Shown one piece after another: positions 58,182 through 64,000 of a stretch of 64,000 nucleotides of DNA. Source of the stretch: Kribbella capetownensis (GTDB lineage: Bacteria; Actinomycetota; Actinomycetes; Propionibacteriales; Kribbellaceae); assembly GCF_004331485.1 (NCBI RefSeq), contig NZ_SJKD01000001.1, forward strand, positions 806,001 through 870,000. The letters run 5' to 3'. Both the position numbers and the translations under genes were made by a program. The notes under the pieces were generated by a model, which saw only the letters and a program-made list of their open reading frames with translations, made no database searches and had not been told where the DNA came from. Each line of letters starts with the position of its first letter. Positions within the stretch are counted from its first letter, which is position 1.

Positions 58182-58787
58182 ATGGCAGACCGAGGGCACG
58201 TGCCGGTGCCGACGGAGTCGACGATCCGGGATTGGGACGACGCCGATCCGTCCGGGCAGACGTACGAGCGGGTGCTGTTCATCGACAGCGACTTCACCGA
58301 GGTGGAGAACCGGGGCGGGACCTTCCAGGAGTGCACCTTCCGCGGGGTCAGGTTCAACGCCTCCACCCACACCGACGCGGCGTTCGTGAACTGCACCTTC
58401 GTCCGGTGCTCGCTGTTCGACGCCACGTTCACCGGGTGCAAGCTGCTCGGCAGCTTCTTCGACGACTGCACCTACAACCTGCTGAAGGTGTCGGGCGGCG
58501 ACTGGTCGTTCGCCGGGCTTCCGGGTGAGGATCTGCGCGGGACCGAGTTCACCGGCGTGAAGTTCCGTGAGGCGGACCTCACCGGCGTACGGGCGGGGAA
58601 GGCAGTACTGCGAGATCTCGATCTGTCCGGGGCATCGCTGCAGCGGGCCGACTTCACCAAGGCCGATCTGCGCGGATCCGACCTGTCCACGCTCGACCCG
58701 CTCACGGTCGAGCTGAAGGACGCGCGCGTGGACATCACCCAGGCGATGGTCATCGCGACCTCTCTCGGGCTGGACGTACGTCCCTGA
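58182..58787 (+). CDS. Pentapeptide-repeat protein
   Basis: 201 residues, GGAGGG upstream of the ATG. About twelve A/C-(D/N)-(L/F)-x-x units are visible, for example CTFRGVRFNAS, CTFVRCSLFDATFTGCKLLG and READLTGVRAG then LSGASLQRADFTKADLRGSD. They should make a right-handed quadrilateral beta-helix. Relatives (MfpA, Qnr) mimic DNA and protect gyrase from quinolones, but most family members have no known role. It lies beside a DnaA-box cluster. Confidence 0.9.
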   Translation: MADRGHVPVPTESTIRDWDDADPSGQTYERVLFIDSDFTEVENRGGTFQECTFRGVRFNASTHTDAAFVNCTFVRCSLFDATFTGCKLLGSFFDDCTYNLLKVSGGDWSFAGLPGEDLRGTEFTGVKFREADLTGVRAGKAVLRDLDLSGASLQRADFTKADLRGSDLSTLDPLTVELKDARVDITQAMVIATSLGLDVRP

Positions 58788-58790
58788 GCC

Positions 58791-58851
58791 TGTGGATATC
58801 TCCGCGTAGTCGCGTAGTTATCCCCCGTTTTCATCCACAGCCTGTGGATAA
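58791..58851. promoter_or_regulatory. Second DnaA-box cluster between convergent genes
   Basis: Boxes: TGTGGATAT (58791-58799, minus), TTATCCCCC (58818-58826), TCATCCACA (58831-58839) and perfect TGTGGATAA (58843-58851, minus). The last two form a 17-base dyad, ATCCACAG-C-CTGTGGAT (58833-58849). The interval lies between the pentapeptide gene 3' end and the VanZ gene 3' end, so a promoter role is unlikely. A dyad also allows a hairpin, so a terminator function could coexist. Confidence 0.65.
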
Positions 58852-58866
58852 GTATCCGGAGTGTGC

Positions 58867-59508
58867 TCATCGGGCCCGAGCCGCCGCCCGGAAGCCGCTG
58901 GGTGGTTTCGCCACCGGGATCGGCCGCGGGACGAGCCGGCCTCGGCGGTGGCGGGCCGGTTGCCGCCGTACGACGATCATCGCGGCGTGCTCGACGACGT
59001 ACGGACCGGTGACCAGGCGGCTCGAGCGGGTCAGCGTCTGCAGGCCGGCGACCAGACCGACGCCGGCGAAGGTGCCGAGCGTGTTCGCGATCAGGTCATG
59101 CAACTGGCAGGAGCGGCCGAGCTGCGGGATCAGCGCCTGGACCGCCTCCACTGACGCGGACAGCCCGATGCCGGCGGCGAGTCCGTCGACCGGGCGTCCA
59201 CTGGCGAGTGTCAGCATTCCGGCTGCCGGAACGAACAGCAGGACGTTGAGCAGGCCCTGGAGCGAGGTGAGGCCGCCGGTGGTGGCCAGGTGTGTGCCGC
59301 ACTGGCCGACGCTCGCCAGCCGGTGCGCGGTCGGGCTGAGCGTCGCTGCCAGGACCAGAGCGACCGCCGCCGGCAGGCAGAACGCTCCCAGCCGAGGGAC
59401 CAGATCCCCCGGCCGCCGCAACGACGAGAGCGCGACCGGCAGTGCCATGCCGGTCAGCACGAGCCAGGTGTCCAGTAGGTGTGGGATGCCGCGATAAGTC
59501 TCGAGCAC
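58867..59508 (-). CDS. VanZ-like membrane protein
   Basis: 213 residues from the GTG at 59508, chosen for GGGAGG 9 bases upstream; in-frame ATGs further up give an implausible basic N-terminus. Five TM helices. VanZ-type features are FNVLLFVP-like LLNVLLFVPAAGMLTLASGR, then SASVEAVQALIPQLGRSCQL HDLIANTLGTFAGVGL. The family is linked to teicoplanin resistance by VanZ but members in this group usually have unknown functions. A short basic tail follows (PARHRRGRLVPRP). Confidence 0.78.
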   Translation of the reverse strand: MLETYRGIPHLLDTWLVLTGMALPVALSSLRRPGDLVPRLGAFCLPAAVALVLAATLSPTAHRLASVGQCGTHLATTGGLTSLQGLLNVLLFVPAAGMLTLASGRPVDGLAAGIGLSASVEAVQALIPQLGRSCQLHDLIANTLGTFAGVGLVAGLQTLTRSSRLVTGPYVVEHAAMIVVRRQPARHRRGRLVPRPIPVAKPPSGFRAAARAR

Positions 59509-59691
59509 TCGTCGGACCCTCCCGTGGTCGACCGGCTGACTCGAACGCTTTCTCGTCGATCTCTTCCACATCAGACGATCTGTCGTCCGATCCCACGCTC
59601 GCCAGAGGGGCCCGGACATCTGCACGCACCCGCAAACAGTCCGTGACAATCCGTGCACAAACTGTCACGGAAGGAAGGTGCTCTAGGCAAC

Positions 59692-60169
59692 GATCATTTG
59701 CTCCACGACCATCGGCCGCCCGCTCGCGGTGGCTTCGGCCTGATCGCGATGCGGCAGGTCGGCGAGGCAGGCGACGGTGCGGAGGCGATCCGGCTCGCTC
59801 AGAATGCTGTGGCCGCACGTGATCCTGATGGATCTGCAGATGCCCGGCGTGAACGGACTGGCCGCGATCACCGAGCTCACGCAGCGCGGCGTGGAGTCGC
59901 ACGTCCTGGTGCTCACCACCTACGACACCGACGCTCACGTCGTACCCGCGATCGAGGCGGGTGCGACCGGCTATCTGCTCAAAGCTGCTCCGCGCGACGA
60001 ACTACTCCGGGCGGTGCGAGCCGCGGCCCAGGGGCAGTCGGTGCTGGCGCCGTCGGTGGCGAGCGTGCTGATGAACCGCGTGCGTACGCCGCCGGCAGTC
60101 GAGCTGCTGAGTCCGCGCGAGCTCGAAGTGCTGCAACTGGTGGCCGCCGGCAAGACCGCGGTCTCCTGA
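59692..60169 (+). pseudogene. Decayed LuxR-family response regulator
   Basis: Residues DHRPPARGGFGLIAMRQVGE AGDGAEAIRLAQ read in one frame (about 59707-59800) as a receiver-domain start. The next part, PHVILMDLQMPGVNGLAAIT with the phospho-Asp, ALKAAPRDELLRAV and LLSPRELEVLQLVAAGK, reads in another frame (59800-60169). The first beta strand is lost, some residues before VGEAGDG are missing, and the LuxR HTH stops after its first helix at TGA 60167. So there are three defects: 5' decay, a frameshift and 3' truncation. No histidine kinase adjoins. Probably nonfunctional. Confidence 0.85.
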
Positions 60170-60179
60170 AGCCTCCGAA

Positions 60180-60791
60180 CTAGCGGCGGTGTTGGGCTAC
60201 TGCGGTGGCCGTGGCCTCTTCGCCGTCGGCCGTGAGGCCCGTGATCACTCCGTCGACGTCCGCCTCCGGCCGGTTCTGGCTGAGCTTGAACTTCGCCTCG
60301 ATCCGCTTGATCGCGATCTCCACGCCGACGATCGCACGCAACTGCCCACTCACGAACTTCTCCGGCGCATCGTCCACCGACCACGGTTCCGCCCGGCCCG
60401 CCTCGTGCAGATCGGACAGCCGCCGTACGACGTTCTCGACCCAGGCCGGATCGTCGTACACGGTCATCGTCCCGTGTACGTGGGCGGTGATGTAGTTCCA
60501 GGTCGGGACCACTCGGCCGTGTTCGCGCTTGGAGGCGTACCAGGCCGGCGAGACGTACGCGTCCGGTCCGCGCACGATCACCAGCGCGTCCACGAGCACA
60601 GGCTGCTTCCAGTGGTCGTTGTTGCGGGCGAAGTGCCCGAGCAGGACGTTCCTGGAGCGGTCGTAGATGAACGGCAGCATGGTCGCCACCAGTCCGTCCG
60701 GGGTCATGGTCACCAGGTCGGCGGCACGGTGGCGGGCGAGCAGTTCGTGCATCGCCTCGTCGTCGGCGGCGAAGTGCGCGGGAACATACAT
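60180..60791 (-). CDS. FMN-binding negative transcriptional regulator (PaiB-like)
   Basis: 203 residues from ATG 60791 (AAGGA upstream). PaiB motifs include MYVPAHFAADDEAMHELL, ATMLPFIYDRSRNVLLGHFA RNN, VIVRGPDAYVSPAWYASKRE and VVPTWNYITAHVHG, and the C-terminal AIVGVEIAIKRIEAKFKLSQ N. Family knowledge: PaiB is a split-barrel flavin-binding protein first linked to protease and sporulation control in Bacillus. The true function is uncertain. The C-terminal extension (ITGLTADGEEATATAVAQH) is longer than usual. Its stop is 11 bases from the decayed regulator's. Confidence 0.9.
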   Translation of the reverse strand: MYVPAHFAADDEAMHELLARHRAADLVTMTPDGLVATMLPFIYDRSRNVLLGHFARNNDHWKQPVLVDALVIVRGPDAYVSPAWYASKREHGRVVPTWNYITAHVHGTMTVYDDPAWVENVVRRLSDLHEAGRAEPWSVDDAPEKFVSGQLRAIVGVEIAIKRIEAKFKLSQNRPEADVDGVITGLTADGEEATATAVAQHRR

Positions 60792-60884
60792 GCAGGGATC
60801 CTTGTCGATGGCGAACAGCCCCAGTCTCCCTCGCGCCGGCCGCCCGGCGACAGGTCCATTCCGGTCAGGCTTCGCCCGGGCCAC

Positions 60885-61523
60885 TCAGTGCAGGACTTCG
60901 TGCGTCCACTCGGCGCGCGGCTGAATGTGCAGGCGCCAGTACTGCTCGGCGATGCCGTCCGGGTCCCACGCCCCGCCGGGTGACACCCCTCCGGCGACCG
61001 TGACGGTGGCTGCGTGCACGCCCGCGGCGCCGTACTGCTGGTCGAGCAGTGTCACCAGCGTGCGTACGCCGGCCTTGCCCAGCGACAGGCTGGCGTAGTT
61101 CGGCTTCGGCTCGGGCATCCCGCCGGTGATGATGAACGTGCCGCTGCGCCGCTGCGCCATCGCCGGTACGACGTGCGCCGCGGTGGTGATCGCACCGACC
61201 ACGTTCACCGCCCACGCGTCCAGGTGCTCCCGCACGGTCAGCTCACCGATCGCGTCCGGCTGGATGATCGCGGCGTTGTAGACGACCACGTCCGGTACGC
61301 CGTACTCCTCGGCCACTCGATCGAGCGCGGCTCGCAGGCCGACCTCGTCCGTGCTGTCAGCCTTCGCCGTGAACACCTCGGCACCCGGCAGCGCATCGGC
61401 CGCGCCCTTCAGCGTCTGCTCGGACCGCGCGATCAGCCCGGCGCTCATTCCCTCCCGCACGAACCGCTTCGCTACCGCGACGCCGATCCCGGGGCCGACT
61501 CCGACAATCACCACTCCTGCCAT
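60885..61523 (-). CDS. Atypical short-chain dehydrogenase (missing catalytic Tyr)
   Basis: 212 residues. Dinucleotide site VIVGVGPGIGVAVAKRF and NAAIIQPDA are SDR-like, but the region of the usual Tyr-x-x-x-Lys reads YASLSLGKAGVRTLV: the Lys is kept and the Tyr position is Leu. The nearby Tyr (six before Lys) is out of register. Such LSLGK proteins form an SDR subgroup with unknown activity. Divergent-side control region carries a strong palindrome at 61536-61560. Same strand as the PaiB gene, 93 bases away. Confidence 0.82.
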   Translation of the reverse strand: MAGVVIVGVGPGIGVAVAKRFVREGMSAGLIARSEQTLKGAADALPGAEVFTAKADSTDEVGLRAALDRVAEEYGVPDVVVYNAAIIQPDAIGELTVREHLDAWAVNVVGAITTAAHVVPAMAQRRSGTFIITGGMPEPKPNYASLSLGKAGVRTLVTLLDQQYGAAGVHAATVTVAGGVSPGGAWDPDGIAEQYWRLHIQPRAEWTHEVLH

Positions 61524-61535
61524 GCGACGACCGTA

Positions 61536-61560
61536 TGACCTGACATCAATGTCAGAGTCA
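61536..61560. promoter_or_regulatory. CTGACATcaATGTCAG palindrome, candidate operator
   Basis: Seven-base arms CTGACAT (61540-61546) and ATGTCAG (61549-61555) with flanking TGAC (61536-61539) and GTCA (61557-61560) make a near-perfect 25-base dyad. It sits 16 bases upstream of the atypical SDR start, within the 39 bases before the LLM-class gene stop. No regulator gene is adjacent. Confidence 0.7.
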
Positions 61561-61562
61561 AA

Positions 61563-62360
61563 TCAGGACCGCAGTTTGGCGGCGTACTCGTAGTCGCGGC
61601 GCCAGTCGCCGGAGGGTGCGAGGATCACTCGTTCGGTGCCGGCTGCCGCGTAAGCCTGGAGTTGGTCGGCCGCTCGCGACGGGTCGGCGTCGAGCTGCGG
61701 CGCCACGACCGTTGCCTTCAGCGGCGGACGGTCGTGGTCCGAGGCGAGTTTGTTGATCTGGGCAAGGTTCGCGCGGATCTCCGTCGGCGACATCGCGATC
61801 GTCGCCCATCCGTCGCCGTACCGGGCCGCCCGGCGGATGGCCGGCTTACCGTTGCCTGCGACAACGATCGGAGGGACTGCGGAACCCGGTGCGAGCTTCG
61901 CTTGGAGCCCGTCCGCGAGCACCGCGGGCCGGCCGGCGATCAGATCCGGCAGCACCTTCAATGCCTCGTCCGTGAGCCGGCCGCGGTCCGCGAACTCCAC
62001 GCCCGCCGCCCGCCAGCCGATGTCGCCGTGGGCCGGATTCCCTGTGCCCACACCAAGAACGAGCCGGTTACCCGACACCAGTTGCAGCGTATTGACCTGC
62101 TTGGCTGCCCACGCCACCGGCCGCAGTGCCAGCAGCATCACGTTGAACCCGACCGTGATCCGCTCGGTCACCGCCGCCGCGGTCGCGAGCACCACCGTGC
62201 TGTCCAGCATCGGTGCACTCGCGATCAGATGATCCGTGGACCACACGGAATCCAGCCCGATCTCCTCCGCGAACCGGGCGCTCTCCCGTACGTCGCCCAG
62301 AATCGGCCGCGACGGATCCGGCGTCGACGTCGGCAGGATCACTCCGATCTCAAGTCCCAT
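61563..62360 (-). CDS. LLM-class F420-dependent oxidoreductase
   Basis: 265 residues from ATG 62360. Bacterial luciferase-like TIM barrel: IGVILPTSTPDPSRP, FAEEIGLDSVWSTDHLIAS, ITVGFNVMLLALRPVAWAAK QVNTLQLVSGNRLVLGVGTG, and PPIVVAGNGKPAIRRAARYG DGW. The pattern fits the TIGR03620-type F420 group rather than FMN luciferases. Substrate unknown. It is divergent from the Ddn-type gene, 56 bases away, which is also F420-type, so both may share regulation. Confidence 0.87.
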   Translation of the reverse strand: MGLEIGVILPTSTPDPSRPILGDVRESARFAEEIGLDSVWSTDHLIASAPMLDSTVVLATAAAVTERITVGFNVMLLALRPVAWAAKQVNTLQLVSGNRLVLGVGTGNPAHGDIGWRAAGVEFADRGRLTDEALKVLPDLIAGRPAVLADGLQAKLAPGSAVPPIVVAGNGKPAIRRAARYGDGWATIAMSPTEIRANLAQINKLASDHDRPPLKATVVAPQLDADPSRAADQLQAYAAAGTERVILAPSGDWRRDYEYAAKLRS

Positions 62361-62416
62361 ACCAGCCGCAACTCGTCCCTCTCCACCGCTATTCCAGCAC
62401 CGTGGGATGCTGGGGC

Positions 62417-62920
62417 ATGACCTCGCTGTTCGCCGACGCCAACCGTGTGCAGAAGGCATTGCGCAGCTTCGCCGCGAGCAGCACGGGTGCGTGGTTCTTC
62501 AGCCGTACGGCGCACCATCTCGATAGCGCACTCGCGCGGGCTACCAAGGGGCGCAGGACGGTGGCGGGTGTCGTCTTCGGCGTACCGACGGTGCTTCTGA
62601 CCACCACTGGCGCCAAGACCGGGCAGCCGCGGTGCGTGCCTGTGCTCGGCGTACCGTACGGCGCCTTCCTGGGCCTGATCGCCTCGAACTGGGGCCAGGC
62701 GACGCACCCAGCTTGGTCCTACAACCTGAAGGCCAACCCCGACGCCGAGGTCTCCGTCGACGGCAACCCGCATCCGGTCCGCGCCCGGCTGGCGACCCCG
62801 GCCGAACGCGACGAGATCTGGTCTGCCGGCCTCGCCTACTACCCGGGCTGGCGCAACTACGAGGTCCGCGCCGGCACCCGCCACATCGAAGCCTTCGTCC
62901 TCGACCGCCGCGTACCGTGA
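62417..62920 (+). CDS. Nitroreductase/deazaflavin-dependent (Ddn-type) protein
   Basis: 167 residues from ATG 62417. Ddn family motifs: LTTTGAKTGQPRCVPVLGVP YG, ASNWGQATHPAWSYNLKANPDAEV and AYYPGWRNYEVRAGTRHIEAF. Family knowledge: these proteins bind F420 and protect against oxidants or activate nitro drugs in mycobacteria. Its stop overlaps the GTG of the VOC remnant by GTGA. Confidence 0.9.
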   Translation: MTSLFADANRVQKALRSFAASSTGAWFFSRTAHHLDSALARATKGRRTVAGVVFGVPTVLLTTTGAKTGQPRCVPVLGVPYGAFLGLIASNWGQATHPAWSYNLKANPDAEVSVDGNPHPVRARLATPAERDEIWSAGLAYYPGWRNYEVRAGTRHIEAFVLDRRVP

Positions 62921-63264
62921 CGGGATGGACGCCGCACCACGAATCCGCCCTCGGCGCACCGGTCTGGCCGACCGAGCCGGGTGAGCAGACGCCCACGGTC
63001 CACCTCGACAACCTCGACACCGCCGTCGCCTGGGCCACCGCGTGCGGCGCGACACTGGCTCCCGTCCAGCCCAACCCGTCCGCCCACCGCGTCGTACTCG
63101 ACCCGGAAGGCCACCCGATCTGCCTCTGTCTGGTTAGCTCTTCACCGGCCAGAGGACCTCGATCAGATGGTCGTCGGGCAGCAGGTTCCAGGTGGGGTTG
63201 GTGTGATAGATCCACCGAGGCAGTCCGACCCGGATCAGGCCGGCCTCGTCTGTCTGCTGGATGA
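62917..63264 (+). pseudogene. Glyoxalase/VOC C-terminal fragment
   Basis: Only the second half of a VOC-type domain can be read from a GTG at 62917: VHLDNLDTAVAWATACGATL APVQ then HRVVLDPEGHPICLCL. The first beta-alpha-beta-beta-beta unit is missing. The normal stop is lost and the frame runs 40 codons further, over the 3' part of the minus-strand gene, so the tail is not real protein. It may be coupled to the Ddn-type gene by GTGA, but is probably a remnant. Confidence 0.65.
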
Positions 63265-63607
63265 GGTGCTGGACAACAGCCTGGCCTGCGGTCAGGTGAA
63301 TGTTGTCGCGATACACGACCGAGACGGCCTCGGTGGCAGGCTGCACCAGCGCCTCGACTCGTCCCCTCGGCGTACCGAGCCGATCAACCGGCACGACGCT
63401 CTCGCCGTGGACCAACCCGGCCTCGTCCGGCTCGCCCACACAGATGTACGGCGCCCCAGCCTGCTCCAGCTGCTGAGCCTCGCGCACCCGGCGGATCTCC
63501 TCGAGGTCCACTCCTGCACCCGAGTCCGGATCCGACGAATCCCAGACAGCGCGGATACACAACACCGGCTGCGCGAGTAGTGATCTCCGCACCATCATGC
63601 GCGCCAT
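63134..63607 (-). CDS. Hypothetical protein, no recognised domain
   Basis: 157 residues from ATG 63607 with AAGGGTGAGG upstream; later ATGs are possible. It reads as a compact alpha/beta protein with strands VLCIRAVWDSS, APYICVGEPDEAGLVHGESV VPVDRLG, AVSVVYRDNIHLTAGQAVVQ HLIQ and GLIRVGLPRWIYHTNPTWNL LPDDHLIEVLWPV. No signal or TM segment. I cannot assign a family. It overlaps the VOC remnant at its 3' end and lies 83 bases before the ArsR gene in the opposite direction. Confidence 0.65.
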   Translation of the reverse strand: MARMMVRRSLLAQPVLCIRAVWDSSDPDSGAGVDLEEIRRVREAQQLEQAGAPYICVGEPDEAGLVHGESVVPVDRLGTPRGRVEALVQPATEAVSVVYRDNIHLTAGQAVVQHLIQQTDEAGLIRVGLPRWIYHTNPTWNLLPDDHLIEVLWPVKS

Positions 63608-63647
63608 CCTCACCCTTCACCCAAGGGCAGGGTCAAGGATCCCGAGA

Positions 63648-63681
63648 TATTCATTGACAAGAATATTCTTGGTGATGAATA
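63648..63681. promoter_or_regulatory. 34-bp extended palindrome, ArsR operator
   Basis: Core CAAGAATATTCTTG (63658-63671) is a perfect 14-bp dyad. Outer arms TATTCAT (63648-63654) and ATGAATA (63675-63681) are exact complements, each spaced 3 bases from the core. It ends 9 bases before the ArsR start, so autorepression is likely; the AT-rich core stands out in this GC-rich region. Confidence 0.85.
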
Positions 63682-63690
63682 CTTCGAGGC

Positions 63691-64000
63691 ATGGACCAGA
63701 TCGCATCAGCTCTTGGCGACGGCGCACGGTGGCGCATCGTCGAGCTGCTCGCCGAGCGACCACGGTCCGTCGGCGAACTGGCCGAGCTGACCGGCCTGCG
63801 CCAGCCGCAGACCACCAAGCACCTCCAGACCCTGAGCCGGGCCGGCCTGGTCACGGTCACCCCGCTCGGACAACGCCGCGTCTACGCCCTCGAGGCCACG
63901 CCACTGCGGTACCTCGAACGCCGGCTGGGTGAGCTGGTCGGAGCGATCGAGGCGCACGCGGGCGATCGAGTCGTGATCGCGCGGCACCGCGCCTCGATCG
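63691..64000 (+). CDS. ArsR family regulator (3' end cut off by window edge)
   Basis: 103 residues are visible. The winged HTH is complete: MDQIASALGDGARWRIVELL AERPRSVGELAELTGLRQPQ TTKHLQTLSRAGLVTVTPLG with a wing and dimer helix following. No metal-binding Cys cluster (ELCVC) is seen, so it is not an ArsR/SmtB metal sensor; it is nearer the SRPBCC-linked group. Downstream target genes are outside the window. Confidence 0.93.
   Translation, partial: MDQIASALGDGARWRIVELLAERPRSVGELAELTGLRQPQTTKHLQTLSRAGLVTVTPLGQRRVYALEATPLRYLERRLGELVGAIEAHAGDRVVIARHRASI

Overview
The window is about 70% GC, codes densely on both strands, uses many GTG starts and carries F420-type enzymes. Its anchor is the cell-wall and Ser/Thr-kinase block fhaA-fhaB-pstP-rodA-pbpA-pknB with trpG-type amidotransferase, DUF881 gene and crgA. 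This points to a filamentous or soil actinobacterium, most like Kribbella or a relative in Propionibacteriales; the genus is an inference, the phylum is firm. In actinobacteria this block and ppiA lie near oriC, so the window is probably origin-proximal. No rRNA, CRISPR array, prophage or insertion sequence was seen. One tRNA (Leu, anticodon CAG) is present.

Layout. 1-910: secreted endonuclease I, cut by the left edge. 1265-3922: minus-strand operon of a YheO-type regulator, a PLP aminotransferase and an ornithine cyclodeaminase-like enzyme. 3956-9621: PrsW-like membrane protease, a large secreted subtilase, and a secreted endonuclease/exonuclease/phosphatase-fold protein. 9661-14595: TrmB/LuxR-type regulator, ABC-2 exporter pair, nitrilase-family hydrolase. 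14751-24386: tRNA-Leu, then the morphogenesis and signalling block ending at crgA. 24387-46821: an accessory stretch separating crgA from ppiA. It holds an Lrp regulator with a PQ-loop transporter, an EXLDI protein with a DrrAB-type exporter, a MocR regulator with a flavoprotein, two tandem secreted paralogues, an arabinan/arabinoxylan locus (GH51, two GH43, LacI), a TetR-controlled FAD monooxygenase, two DUF4328 membrane proteins, an alkylguanine transferase and a coiled KTD-repeat membrane protein. 47070-48416: ppiA and a rhomboid protease. 48413-55333: F420-type enzyme with TetR, SDR with a QueA-like enzyme, then an AGPS-like flavoprotein divergent from TetR-GlpD. 55392-64000: a third DUF4328 protein, a PP2C-like phosphatase, epimerase, pentapeptide-repeat protein, VanZ protein, a decayed response regulator, PaiB-like flavoprotein, atypical SDR, LLM-class and Ddn-type F420 enzymes, a VOC remnant and an ArsR regulator cut by the right edge.

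How it works together. FhaA, FhaB, PstP and PknB form the reversible phosphorylation system that controls the RodA/PbpA peptidoglycan synthase and division with CrgA. The arabinan locus divides the work between an exported GH43 and cytoplasmic GH43/GH51 enzymes under LacI control. Many accessory genes are divergent regulator-target pairs with readable operators: 16-bp, 14-bp and extended palindromes at TetR and ArsR genes, and 22- or 24-bp direct repeats at LacI and MocR genes. The most unexpected non-coding signals are two clusters of DnaA boxes (24439-24549 and 58791-58851). Each lies between convergent 3' gene ends, where promoter control is not an obvious explanation.
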